Shown piece after piece: positions 18,319 through 27,376 of a stretch of DNA of 64,000 nt; position 1 is the stretch's first letter, and the number at the start of each line of letters is the position of its first letter. Under the pieces are notes generated by a model. That model was given only the letters and a program-made list of their open reading frames with translations. It searched no databases and was not told the DNA's origin. The translations under genes and the position numbers were made by a program. The stretch is from Mucilaginibacter roseus (GTDB lineage: Bacteria; Bacteroidota; Bacteroidia; Sphingobacteriales; Sphingobacteriaceae): positions 124,001 to 188,000 of the forward strand of contig NZ_JAJPWV010000006.1 in the NCBI RefSeq assembly GCF_021215455.1, written 5' to 3'.

Positions 18319-18984
18319 ATGATAAAAAAGGAAACGCTTGATTTTTTAAAGGAACTCGCCCAAAACAATAACCGCGACTGGTTTATGGCCAACAAAGCCA
18401 GGCACGACGCGGCACGCGAAAATGTTATTGAATTTGCCGCTTTAATTATAAAGGAGATAGGCAAATCAGATCCGGATATCAATACAGAGGCCGACCCTAA
18501 AAAGTGTGTCTTAAGGATATATCGCGATATCCGTTTCAGTCCTGATAAAACACCTTACAAAAAGAATTTCGGTATAACCATTCCGCGCCAGCACCCTAAC
18601 GGTAGCCGTGGCTCTGAGTATTATGTGCAGATTGAGCCCGGCAATTCATTTGTTGCAGGTGGTTATTGGATGCCCGAAGGCAATCATTTAAAAGCCATAC
18701 GGCAAGAGATAGATTACAACGCACAAGAACTGAAAGACATTGTTGACGCGCCGGAATTCGTTAAGCTTTTTGGCCATTTCCGCGAGCAGGAAAAGCTGAA
18801 AACCAACCCGCGCGATTACGCCGCCGATAACGAGAATATCGAGCTGTTGAAACTCAAAAGCTTTGTAGCATGGCGTAAACTTACTGATGCCGAGGTGGTA
18901 AAGAAAGACCTGGTGGCAAAAGTTGCATCATTGTGCAACCACATTTATCCGCTTAACCTGTTCCTTAACAACGCAATTGTTTAA
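18319..18984 (+). CDS. DUF2461 domain-containing protein
   Basis: A 221-residue soluble protein with the DUF2461 (TIGR02453) pattern: TLDFLKELAQNNNRDWF at the start, ADPKKCVLRIYRDIRFSPDK near residue 60 and PYKKNFGITI, then the ends of the fold with FVAGGYWMPEGNHLKAIRQ. Function is unknown for the family. It lies three nt before the OmpA-like gene, so they are probably cotranscribed. Confidence 0.88.
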   Translation: MIKKETLDFLKELAQNNNRDWFMANKARHDAARENVIEFAALIIKEIGKSDPDINTEADPKKCVLRIYRDIRFSPDKTPYKKNFGITIPRQHPNGSRGSEYYVQIEPGNSFVAGGYWMPEGNHLKAIRQEIDYNAQELKDIVDAPEFVKLFGHFREQEKLKTNPRDYAADNENIELLKLKSFVAWRKLTDAEVVKKDLVAKVASLCNHIYPLNLFLNNAIV

Positions 18985-18987
18985 ACT

Positions 18988-19797
18988 ATGAAGATAAAGT
19001 ACCTTTTCGCTCTATTATTTGGTGCACTGGCCATACAGTCGTGCGTGGTGTTATCCCCTAAAAAGCATAAAGCTATGCTGGCGCAGATTGATTCGCTCAC
19101 CCGCCGGTCAGAAACGCTGGAAGAAGAACTGTCGCGCCTCAAAGGCGATTCGATGCGGTTGAGCCGTGAGCTGGCCGACTTGAACAGCAATTACAAAACA
19201 CTTAATAACAATTACACCGCAAGCTCGAGCAAAGTAAACCAACTGTCAAGCGATCTGCAAAAACGTGAAGCCAGGCTGAAAGAAGTTGAAGAGATTTTAC
19301 GCAAGCGCGATGAGGCTACCAACGCCCTAAAAAATAAACTACAAAAAGCGTTGCTGGGCTTTCAGCAAAGCGGCTTAAGCGTTGATATCCGTAACGGTAA
19401 AGTATACGTATCATTAACAGATAAGCTTTTATTTCCATCGGGCAGTATTGTGATTGATGAAAAAGGTAAACAGGCGCTTACGCAACTGGCTGCTGTATTA
19501 AATAAAGAGGCAGATATCAATATATCCGTTGAAGGGCATACCGATAACAAGCGCATTAAAAACCTTGGCCAAATAAAGGATAACTGGGATTTAAGCGTGC
19601 TGCGCGCTACCTCGGTAAGCCGTTTTTTGACTGAGGAACAGCATATCGATCCTGCACGTATAACAGCCACCGGTAAAGGCGAGTTCCAGCCAATTGATCC
19701 GGGTAATACACCTGAAGCGCTGGCCAAAAACAGGCGTATTGAAATTGTACTCAGCCCTAAACTGGATGAACTATATAACCTGATTAACAATAAATAA
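18988..19797 (+). CDS. OmpA-family peptidoglycan-binding lipoprotein
   Basis: A 269-residue protein. A lipoprotein signal ends at AIQSC (Cys19). Residues about 30-115 are a predicted coiled coil rich in Leu, Glu, Arg and Ser. The C-terminal OmpA domain shows LLFPSGS, INISVEGHTDNKR, ATSVSRFLTEE, ITATGKGEFQPI and KNRRIEIVL, the peptidoglycan-binding signature. It likely tethers the outer membrane to the cell wall. A terminator follows the stop codon. Confidence 0.9.
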   Translation: MKIKYLFALLFGALAIQSCVVLSPKKHKAMLAQIDSLTRRSETLEEELSRLKGDSMRLSRELADLNSNYKTLNNNYTASSSKVNQLSSDLQKREARLKEVEEILRKRDEATNALKNKLQKALLGFQQSGLSVDIRNGKVYVSLTDKLLFPSGSIVIDEKGKQALTQLAAVLNKEADINISVEGHTDNKRIKNLGQIKDNWDLSVLRATSVSRFLTEEQHIDPARITATGKGEFQPIDPGNTPEALAKNRRIEIVLSPKLDELYNLINNK

Positions 19798-19817
19798 CAT
19801 CAGGCAAATAGGCAAAA

Positions 19818-19850
19818 AAAGGGGATCGTTTTTGAAAAAGCGATCCCTTT
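19818..19850. terminator. Bidirectional terminator between convergent genes
   Basis: GGGATCG (19822-19828) pairs with CGATCCC (19841-19847), flanked by an A run on the left and a T run on the right. It separates the OmpA-like gene (+) from the convergent DUF4286 gene (-). Confidence 0.75.
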
Positions 19851-19872
19851 CTTGTATCTATACAAACAGCAC

Positions 19873-20184
19873 TTAATAAATAGTCGGTACGGTTTGCATA
19901 AGCGTGCTGAAGGTTACAAACTTATTCTCGAAACGTTGCTGTTGCTGCGCCTGAAAGATATCAAGATGGTTGTTAAAATACGCCTCTACGTCTTCAAGTT
20001 TATCCGCGTGGTATTGTACGCAATAGGTAATGCCTTCATTAGGCGAGTCCATCACGTTTAATATGTTATAATGCTTAAAGTGGCCGGTTGCCATAATAGC
20101 CGGCAAATGGGTTTGCTGCAGCCAGGCAAGCCATGCGGTATGCGTACCTTCTTCCACTATTACGGTCTCGTTATAAATTATCAT
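19873..20184 (-). CDS. DUF4286 family protein
   Basis: A 103-residue protein starting MIIYNETVIVEEGTHTAWLAW, a small alpha/beta (ferredoxin-like) domain assigned to DUF4286 by overall pattern, including GITYCVQYHADKLEDVEAYF. The ATG at 20184 is preferred over an in-frame one at 20199, because the latter lies inside the tandem -7 promoter elements. Function is unknown. It is downstream of the TPR gene with a gap of 20 nt, but has its own promoter. Confidence 0.8.
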   Translation of the reverse strand: MIIYNETVIVEEGTHTAWLAWLQQTHLPAIMATGHFKHYNILNVMDSPNEGITYCVQYHADKLEDVEAYFNNHLDIFQAQQQQRFENKFVTFSTLMQTVPTIY

Positions 20185-20188
20185 ACGG

Positions 20189-20204
20189 CAAAAATACAAA
20201 AATA
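20189..20204 (-). promoter_or_regulatory. Tandem -7 elements (TATTTTTG twice) before the DUF4286 gene
   Basis: On the minus strand two identical TATTTTTG octamers abut each other. The nearer one ends four nt before the ATG at 20184, predicting a leaderless transcript. The pair fills the gap after the TPR gene stop codon. Confidence 0.5.
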
Positions 20205-22037
20205 TCAGGTGCCCTGATTATCGCCCCGTAATACCCGGAAACGGTTGCGGGCCTCGTTCAGCCACAGGCTACCGGGGTAGTCGGTTATAATTTTCTGGTA
20301 ATATGCTTTCGCCAGCTCTTTATTATTTAAATTGTTATCATAAAGGTCGCCCAGCATAAAAACGGCATCGTCAGCCCAAAGACTGGTTGAATGGGTATCG
20401 GCAATGGTTTTAAGGTTAGTGCTTGCGCCGGCGTAATCCTTTTTGCCAATCATGATGCGGGCTTTAGCCATCAGTATATCATCGGTAAGCGAGTTGCCCG
20501 GATATTTTGTGTCGATACTATCCAGCGTACGCATGGCTTTTTCCGGTTGATTAGCGAAGATGTACATATCCGCCCGTGCATACATCTTAAGCGCCGCACC
20601 GGTGCTGTCGCTGGTTAAATAATCAGTGATGAGCAATTGCAGGTTAAGCGCGTCATTAGCTATTAGTTTTGATGTAGCTGCTTTTAATATACCCAGTTGC
20701 CCCTTAGCATATTCCAGGTCGCCGGTGTAGTAAGCCAGTTTAGCGTTGCGTAACTTGGCATCCTGTTCGGTATCACTATCAGGCTTGTCCTTTTCAACCT
20801 GGCTGTAAAGCAGCGTAGCGTCCCAGGGCTTACCATTAAGCAAATATAGGTCGCCCAAATCCAGCTTACACGCGGCCAATGCCTGGAGTTTTAAACCGGG
20901 TAATGCTATGGCCTGCTGCAATAGCAGTTGCGCCTCCTGCAATTTATGCAACTTAAAAGCCTGCAGGTTGGCCAGCTTCTTCATAGCGAAAACAGTTGCC
21001 GCCGATTGACCGAATTGCTTAAGCAGGTCCTTATAATCCTGCTCCAGGCTGGTCAAATCGGCCGCCGTATACACGCCCGATGTTATCTTTTGGCTCTTGG
21101 CATCGGTCAGTTCAATTTTGGCTGTAATGAACCAACGGTCGTTCTGCCCCTTTCCTGCTACGTATTCATATCCTCTTATCGCCTCATCATAAGCCTTATT
21201 TTCAACCAGTACGCGGCAAAGCTCAATAATATCTTCACCATCGGCGTTGCTGCGCCGGTTAAGGGCTATGGCCTGGTTAACGGCCTGATCATATTCCTTT
21301 TGCTGTAGTAATAACCAGGTTAACAGTTGCGTGTAGGCTGCCTCGCCAGGGTACTTCTGTATGCGCTTAAATAAAGCGGCTTTTAAAACATCATAATCTG
21401 CATCCTCAAAAAGTGCCGACAACGTATTTTTAGCCTGATTAATATAACCCGGATTTTGCGGCAGATAATTAAGATATTCCTCGGTAAGCGATGCCTTATC
21501 GCGGTTGTACCGGTATAATGCAATTAGCTCATTTGCGAAGGCGGTGTTGTTATTAAGCAACTTACGCCCTTGTTTAAAGGCCTTGATGGCATATTCCATA
21601 CTGCCGCCCTGGTACAGTTGCATACCCAGCATGGATACAGCGCCCGGTTCGGCAGGTAGTTTATCAATCAGCGAATTGTAAATGTTATTGGCTTTGTCAT
21701 TGTCACCTTTAAGTGCGTATATAGTGGCGAGTTTCAGGTTATATTCGCTCTCATCCGGAAACTTTTTAATCATCTTTTTAGTGATGCTTTCTGCTTCATC
21801 GAAGTTCTTGAGGGCAATTAGGTTAGTCACGTAAAAGGGGTAGTAGGCCTCATTTCCTTGCTTATACAATTTTTGGTAGATGTCTGAGGCTTTTTGCAGT
21901 TCGCCATTAGCGCTGTATTGCTGGGCCAGGCGCAACTCACTGTTTTGTGCATACAATATATTGCTGCAGCACATTATTAAGGCAGTAAATATGAGGGCGC
22001 GCAGCTTAAACATCATTTTCAAAAATACCTTTTTCAA
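20205..22037 (-). CDS. Exported tetratricopeptide-repeat protein
   Basis: A 610-residue protein with a signal peptide ending ...SNILYAQ (about residue 31) and many degenerate TPR units spread over the whole length (for example GELQKASDIYQKLYKQG, DNDKANNIYNSLIDKLP and ELAKAYYQKIITDYPGS). TPR proteins of this kind scaffold periplasmic or outer-membrane complexes. Met codons at 1, 8 and 9 are all possible starts; the first is given. No specific partner is shown by the sequence. Confidence 0.85.
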   Translation of the reverse strand: MKKVFLKMMFKLRALIFTALIMCCSNILYAQNSELRLAQQYSANGELQKASDIYQKLYKQGNEAYYPFYVTNLIALKNFDEAESITKKMIKKFPDESEYNLKLATIYALKGDNDKANNIYNSLIDKLPAEPGAVSMLGMQLYQGGSMEYAIKAFKQGRKLLNNNTAFANELIALYRYNRDKASLTEEYLNYLPQNPGYINQAKNTLSALFEDADYDVLKAALFKRIQKYPGEAAYTQLLTWLLLQQKEYDQAVNQAIALNRRSNADGEDIIELCRVLVENKAYDEAIRGYEYVAGKGQNDRWFITAKIELTDAKSQKITSGVYTAADLTSLEQDYKDLLKQFGQSAATVFAMKKLANLQAFKLHKLQEAQLLLQQAIALPGLKLQALAACKLDLGDLYLLNGKPWDATLLYSQVEKDKPDSDTEQDAKLRNAKLAYYTGDLEYAKGQLGILKAATSKLIANDALNLQLLITDYLTSDSTGAALKMYARADMYIFANQPEKAMRTLDSIDTKYPGNSLTDDILMAKARIMIGKKDYAGASTNLKTIADTHSTSLWADDAVFMLGDLYDNNLNNKELAKAYYQKIITDYPGSLWLNEARNRFRVLRGDNQGT

Positions 22038-22147
22038 ACATTAAACGCAGTGCATCATTGATTTATGTTGCCCCGGGTAAAATTATGGTGACATTTTAAG
22101 CAGATAATTTTAAAATACTTTAATTTAACATTTTATAACTGGGCCTG

Positions 22148-24046
22148 ATGAGTGTAATGTTGCGTGTTTGGCGCTTATTGTTTTTTTTGCTGATACTTGC
22201 CGGGGGGATTTCATGTACCGAAAAATCGCCGGAGAAAATACCTGTACTTGACTTTTTTAAAACGCCCGACCGGTCGTTCTTCCGCATATCGCCTGATGGC
22301 AAATACATATCTTATTTAAAATCACATAACAGCAAGCAGAATTTATTTGTACAATCGCTGGTTGATGGTAAGGGCCGTATGGTTACCGAGTTCAGTGATT
22401 ACCCGGTTACCGACTATTTCTGGACCTATAATAACCAGATTATCTACAGCCGTGACATGGTTGCTGCCGATAGCCTGAAGATGTTCGCGCTCGACGTAAA
22501 TACGTTTAAAACGCGGCCCATATTTTCGGGCCATAAAGTTAAGTTCAGGTTACTTAACCGGAGCCGTACGAGTCCTGATGTGCTCACCGTAAGCCTTAAC
22601 AAACGCGATGAAGGTATATTTGATGTGTACCATTTAAATATTCGTACTGGGGCGCTGGATCTATACATAACAAATCCCGGCGACATAACGGATTGGATTA
22701 CTGATACCGACGGCCGTATTTTATTAGCCCGAGCGTCCGATGGGGTAAATACCACTATACTATACCGCCCTACCGAGCAGGCGCCATTTAAGCCGGTTAT
22801 TGTAAGTAATTTTAGGGATGCTATAAGGCCGGTTGCACTCACCGGCAACGGTGAGAATTTTTACGCCTTATCTAACCTCTCGCAGGATAAAATGGCTTTG
22901 GTAAAAATAGATGCTCAAACTGGAAAGCAGCTTTCTGTAATATTTAAGCGAGACGACGCGGATATTATGTATGTGGAATATTTTAAAGATAAACACCGCA
23001 TGGATTTTGCCGCCTGGGATGGCGCAAAGCCGCAAAAGCATTTTTTTAGCGACAGCGTAAAAGCGCTGTACGACCGCATTAGCAGTAATTTTGCGGGCAA
23101 CGAAACCCGGATAATTGACCGCGACAGTGCCGAAAAGAAATTCATTGTTTATACTTATTCCGACCGCGACCCGGGCTCGTACTACTTGTATGATTACAAA
23201 AGCGCTAAGCTGACGCGTATTGGCGAGAGCAATTCAAGCATACGAGCAGACCAAATGTCAGAAATGAAGCCGGTGTCGTACAAAGCGGGGGATGGCTTAG
23301 AAATAAACGGTTACCTAACCTTGCCTTTGGGTAGCAATGGTAAAAACCTGCCCGTGGTGGTAATGCCGCACGGAGGCCCCTGGGCTCGCAGCAACTGGGG
23401 CTACAATGCAGAAGTACAGTTTTTGGCTAACCGCGGTTATGCAGTGCTGCAAATGAACTATCGGGGCTCGGCAGGCTATGGCAAGGCTTTTCGCAATGCG
23501 GGTTTTAAACAGGTGGGTGGCAAAATTCAGGATGATATAACGGATGGCGTTAAATGGCTGATCGATCAAAAGATTGCTGACCCTAAACGTATTGCAATTT
23601 ATGGCGGCGGCTTTGGTGGTTTTTCGGCGCTTTATGGGGTGTCATTTCACCCGGGTATGTATCGTTGTGCCATCGTACAAAACGGACTGATAAACTTTTT
23701 CACCTTTATAAAGGATGCACCGCCATTTTTTAAGCCGTACCTTAAAATGACCTATGAAATGGTTGGCAATCCGGAAACGGATGCCGAGCATTTAAGGGCA
23801 ATATCGCCGGTTTTCCATACCGATAAAATAAAGGTACCAATCATGATTTTACAGGGGGGCAAGGATATCAGGGCTAATATTACCGAGCTCAACCAGTTTG
23901 TGCTTGAGCTCCGCAAAAAGAAGGTGCCCGTAAATTACATCCTTAAAAATGATGAGCGGTCTTTCTTCCGTAACGAGGCCAACCGTATATTGATGTATAC
24001 CGAAATGGAGAAGTTTCTCGAAACTAATTTATCGGCTAAAAACTAA
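22148..24046 (+). CDS. S9 prolyl-oligopeptidase-like lipoprotein, predicted catalytically inactive
   Basis: A 632-residue protein with a lipoprotein signal (LLILAGGISC), an N-terminal beta-propeller region (about 40-370; FRISPDGKYISYL and similar blades) and a C-terminal alpha/beta-hydrolase domain (VVVMPHGGPWARSNWG, MNYRGSAGYGKAFRNAG). The nucleophile elbow, GGSYGG in active S9 enzymes, reads GGGFGG with Gly488 where Ser belongs. Asp573 (GGKDIRANI) is kept, but the His of DEGHGF is Ser605 in DERSFF. Two of three catalytic residues are thus absent. The gene ends nine nt before a histidine kinase gene, suggesting a binding or sensing role (inference). Confidence 0.88.
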   Translation: MSVMLRVWRLLFFLLILAGGISCTEKSPEKIPVLDFFKTPDRSFFRISPDGKYISYLKSHNSKQNLFVQSLVDGKGRMVTEFSDYPVTDYFWTYNNQIIYSRDMVAADSLKMFALDVNTFKTRPIFSGHKVKFRLLNRSRTSPDVLTVSLNKRDEGIFDVYHLNIRTGALDLYITNPGDITDWITDTDGRILLARASDGVNTTILYRPTEQAPFKPVIVSNFRDAIRPVALTGNGENFYALSNLSQDKMALVKIDAQTGKQLSVIFKRDDADIMYVEYFKDKHRMDFAAWDGAKPQKHFFSDSVKALYDRISSNFAGNETRIIDRDSAEKKFIVYTYSDRDPGSYYLYDYKSAKLTRIGESNSSIRADQMSEMKPVSYKAGDGLEINGYLTLPLGSNGKNLPVVVMPHGGPWARSNWGYNAEVQFLANRGYAVLQMNYRGSAGYGKAFRNAGFKQVGGKIQDDITDGVKWLIDQKIADPKRIAIYGGGFGGFSALYGVSFHPGMYRCAIVQNGLINFFTFIKDAPPFFKPYLKMTYEMVGNPETDAEHLRAISPVFHTDKIKVPIMILQGGKDIRANITELNQFVLELRKKKVPVNYILKNDERSFFRNEANRILMYTEMEKFLETNLSAKN

Positions 24047-24054
24047 GCCGGGCT

Positions 24055-25692
24055 ATGGTTAAGGCACAACGCAATCTGTACCGAAAAAACTTTTCGCTCA
24101 TCATCATATTCATGGTGCTGATAACCATTTTGCTGGTGATCGCCTTTATTACCGCCTACAGCCTTACCGGTAAATATGTGGAGAACGAGTTTGCCTCAAA
24201 AAAGATTGATGTGCTCGAGCAAACCATATCGCCATACAATGATTTTTTTCAGAATAAGATTCCGGAGGTAACATCTTACCAGGGTTTTCTGGATTCGTCA
24301 TCGGCTGCAAATTATGCCGCATCAGTATTTACCAATTACGCGTTTGTTCGCCGGGTAATATTTTATGATATCCGCATAGGTAAGCGCCCGGCCAGGCGCA
24401 ACCGTTTGGGTATATTTGTGCAATCCGTATACGAGTATACACCCAATTGGCCTAAGGTAAACGTTGTTGAACGCTACAGCCCGGCTAACGAGGCTGATTT
24501 CAGAGCGATGGCAGGGCGATTAAATGAGTTTATTAATCGTGCCGATACGGTAAATGTGCCCTCTCAAAATGAGGTGTTCCGTACGTTTTACGATGTAAAG
24601 CCCGATAAGATATCCTACCTGAACGTACCTCGCCGGCAGGACATCAAAATGTATAAGGAGATGCAGAAGAACAGCCAGCAATCCTTTTTCAAACAAAACA
24701 TGATGACCTTCCTGCTCGATCCGGCTTTTATACGGGTAAAAAATCCGCACGGAGAGCTCTATCAGAAGATATCCGTTGAGCCGGTGGTGTATGATCCGCT
24801 ATATATTGAGCAGGGCAAGATAGTAACGGAAGTAGCCTTACCCGGTGCTTTTTCAAATTATAAGCTATACTTCGTTTCAGACAGGTCGCACCTGAATAAC
24901 GAGATCAACCGCCGCTTTATGCCTATTGGCGGTATTGCGTTGCTTATCTATTTCTTCCTGTTACTTACCGCATGGCTAATTTATCGCAACCTGAATGTGA
25001 ACATGAAGCTGTTTAAGCTGCAGTACGATTTTATAAACAACTTTACCCACGAGTTTAAAACGCCGGTAAGTGTTATAAAGATTGCCGGTTCTAACCTGCG
25101 CGGCGAAAACCCGCTTAGCGAAAGGCAGCTTAAACATTACGGGCGCATATTGGATGAAGAGGCTGATAAGCTAAATGAGCTGATGAACCGCCTGTTATCG
25201 TTCACACAGTTGGAGAACCGGTCTATCGCCACCAAAAAGGAAGGTATCGATATTGAAAGCTTTATTAAGCGTTACATCGAAACCTTCAGCATCAAATATC
25301 ACGATTTTAAGATAAGCCTGGAGATTGAGCCTGACGTAGATCATTTTTATGCCGATCCGGTGATGCTGGGTAGTGTGTTTCAGAATTTGATTGAGAATGC
25401 CTACAAGTATTCGCACCCACAAAAAAAGGTGCTGGCAATAAAAGCCTATCGCGACAAAAAGAACGTTATATTTACATTTACCGATCAGGGTATTGGCATA
25501 CCTAAAGCTGAATTGGGTAACATATTTAAGAAATTTTACCGCCTCGAAAATCAGTACAACCAAAATGGCAGCGTTGGACTGGGCTTGGCGTTTTGCAAGG
25601 AACTGGTTAATTTTATGGATGGCGATATTGTGGTTAAAAGTAAAGTGAACCATGGATCGGAATTTATTGTTATACTCCCATATCAAACGTAA
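24055..25692 (+). CDS. Membrane sensor histidine kinase
   Basis: A 545-residue kinase. Helix 1 is near residues 14-35, a periplasmic sensor domain of about 250 residues follows without a recognised family, and helix 2 is near 285-308. The cytoplasmic part has the phosphoacceptor His332 (NNFTHEFKTPVSV), the N box NLIENAYKYS, the G1 box DQGIGIP, the F box FKKFYR and the G2 box GSVGLGLAF. It starts nine nt after the S9-like gene and ends three nt before its response regulator gene, so all three look like one operon. Confidence 0.93.
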   Translation: MVKAQRNLYRKNFSLIIIFMVLITILLVIAFITAYSLTGKYVENEFASKKIDVLEQTISPYNDFFQNKIPEVTSYQGFLDSSSAANYAASVFTNYAFVRRVIFYDIRIGKRPARRNRLGIFVQSVYEYTPNWPKVNVVERYSPANEADFRAMAGRLNEFINRADTVNVPSQNEVFRTFYDVKPDKISYLNVPRRQDIKMYKEMQKNSQQSFFKQNMMTFLLDPAFIRVKNPHGELYQKISVEPVVYDPLYIEQGKIVTEVALPGAFSNYKLYFVSDRSHLNNEINRRFMPIGGIALLIYFFLLLTAWLIYRNLNVNMKLFKLQYDFINNFTHEFKTPVSVIKIAGSNLRGENPLSERQLKHYGRILDEEADKLNELMNRLLSFTQLENRSIATKKEGIDIESFIKRYIETFSIKYHDFKISLEIEPDVDHFYADPVMLGSVFQNLIENAYKYSHPQKKVLAIKAYRDKKNVIFTFTDQGIGIPKAELGNIFKKFYRLENQYNQNGSVGLGLAFCKELVNFMDGDIVVKSKVNHGSEFIVILPYQT

Positions 25693-25695
25693 TAC

Positions 25696-26385
25696 ATGAG
25701 TAAGGAAATTAAAATAGCGCTGGTTGAGGATGATGAAAACCTGCGTTTTCTGGTAGCTGAGCGCCTGGAATCAGAAGGGTATAAGGTGCTGGAAGCGAGT
25801 AATGGTGAGGATGCCGAGCAGCTGATTATTGCTGAGCAGCCTGATATTGTGTTACTGGATTGGATGCTGCCCGGCAAACAGGGGTCAGACGTGTGCAGCA
25901 GTATACGCGAGCAGGGCTTTGATAAGCTGGTGATTATGATGACTGCAAAAGCGCAGGATGTGGATAAGATAGAGGCCTATAACTTTGGCGTGTCTGACTA
26001 TATCACCAAGCCTTTTAATATGGATGTGCTGATAGCGATGATTGATAACAAGATCAAATTTTCGTTGAACAGCGATAAGGCCGAATCATATCGGTTTGCG
26101 GGAATGGAGCATCATCCTAACACCCATTTATTGATCAAGGATGGCCGCAAGGTAGAATTGACCATATTGGAAAACCGCATCTTACTTTACTTCCTGAAAA
26201 ACAAGAACAAGGTAATTAACCGCGAGGAACTGATGATGGAAGTTTGGGGCTACAATGCCGATGTTAATACCCGTACGCTGGATATGCACATTGTGCGTTT
26301 ACGCAAAAAGATTGAGGACAACCCCGATTCGCCGCAGTTTTTACAAACAGTAAGAGGCATAGGGTACAAGTTTTCGCACGAATAA
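25696..26385 (+). CDS. OmpR-family response regulator
   Basis: A 229-residue two-domain regulator. The receiver domain has the acidic pair EDD (11-13), phosphoacceptor Asp55 (VLLDWMLPG), the Thr of MMTAK and the Lys of TKPFN. The C-terminal winged-helix DNA-binding domain contains LTILENRILLYFLKN, NREELMMEVWG and TLDMHIVRLRKKI with GIGYKF at the end. It is the cognate partner of the adjacent histidine kinase. A terminator follows directly. Confidence 0.95.
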   Translation: MSKEIKIALVEDDENLRFLVAERLESEGYKVLEASNGEDAEQLIIAEQPDIVLLDWMLPGKQGSDVCSSIREQGFDKLVIMMTAKAQDVDKIEAYNFGVSDYITKPFNMDVLIAMIDNKIKFSLNSDKAESYRFAGMEHHPNTHLLIKDGRKVELTILENRILLYFLKNKNKVINREELMMEVWGYNADVNTRTLDMHIVRLRKKIEDNPDSPQFLQTVRGIGYKFSHE

Positions 26386-26389
26386 AAAG

Positions 26390-26419
26390 AAGGCCCGGAG
26401 ATGAACATCGCCGGGCCTT
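26390..26419. terminator. Strong terminator between the regulator gene and gldN
   Basis: A perfect 9-bp GC-rich stem, AAGGCCCGG / CCGGGCCTT, with a 12-nt loop, between convergent genes. Confidence 0.8.
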
Positions 26420-26454
26420 AAACTTAACATATATAGCTGGATGGTTAGTAGCTC

Positions 26455-27363
26455 TTAATATTCCCAAAGCGTAAGCTCCCAGTCCATAAGCGATTTTTTG
26501 ATCCGCTCCGACTCGTAAAGCCTGTCTATCCCCTGGGCATAATCTTTTATACGTTCGTCCTTATCATTTGATACCTTGACAATGTAGCTGCTGAAAAGCC
26601 TCTTTAAAAATACATCATCAAAACTCAAACCTGTTGCATCATTATTGCGGCTAACAGCTTCTTTAGTGGCTAACACCTGGCGTGCTTCCGGGAAGTAAAC
26701 CCAGAATGCCGGCTGGTAATCCATATCCAAACCTTCAACCTGGAATTTAATTAGCGGCGCTATACCTATAATGCGCGGCTCAAATACCGAGCGTTGCCTG
26801 TCAAACACCCAATCCTCTTTAATGCGGAATTTAACCACGCTATCCGGGTTAAACTCGCCAGCTTGTATTTTAGAGCCAATTTTATTACCATCGGCATCAA
26901 ACTGGTCAACCACGGCGCTATCGGCCATACGGGCTTTAGCCTGTCCGCCTGTTAACGGTGTTGAAAAAGCATCGCCGCTCGGATCGTTTTTGGTAGGATT
27001 TGGTGATGGATCATAGGCTGTAAGTTCGCCTGCATCAATAGCTGCCATCAACACATCAATAAGCCTTGATTTTGGCGAAGCCAGATACTGGTTCATTTTC
27101 TCACGAACGTCAATCTCACGCCACACGCGCTTGGCAAATATAACATCAGCCTGGCGCAGGGCAGGGTAGGGCGTAGGCTTGCGTGCCTCAAAGCTCGATT
27201 TTTCATAATAGCCATCAAGCGGGCGCTCATAGCCCTGCGCTACGCTGTCGGCGGCATGCGCTGCATTAGCGCCCGTAGCAGGGTTAGTGGCAGGTTGCGG
27301 CGTGGTTTGCGCAAACGTTGTTGTGCAAACTACACTCAATGCTATGATCAACAATCTCTTCAT
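26455..27363 (-). CDS. gldN: Type IX secretion / gliding protein GldN
   Basis: A 302-residue periplasmic protein with a signal peptide (ends TTTFAQ near residue 19) and a low-complexity Thr/Pro/Ala linker. The conserved core begins YYEKSSFEARKPTPYPALRQADVIF, then VWREIDVREKMNQ, as in GldN/PorN. GldN forms, with the lipoprotein GldK, the ring beneath the outer membrane in the type IX secretion system. It is the last gene of gldKLMN, 13 nt after gldM. Confidence 0.93.
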   Translation of the reverse strand: MKRLLIIALSVVCTTTFAQTTPQPATNPATGANAAHAADSVAQGYERPLDGYYEKSSFEARKPTPYPALRQADVIFAKRVWREIDVREKMNQYLASPKSRLIDVLMAAIDAGELTAYDPSPNPTKNDPSGDAFSTPLTGGQAKARMADSAVVDQFDADGNKIGSKIQAGEFNPDSVVKFRIKEDWVFDRQRSVFEPRIIGIAPLIKFQVEGLDMDYQPAFWVYFPEARQVLATKEAVSRNNDATGLSFDDVFLKRLFSSYIVKVSNDKDERIKDYAQGIDRLYESERIKKSLMDWELTLWEY

Positions 27364-27376
27364 TTATCTCTTTCTA

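Noticed and set aside
25195..25686. Open frame of 163 codons opposite the histidine kinase
   Set aside because: It mirrors the kinase catalytic domain and shows no independent coding signal.
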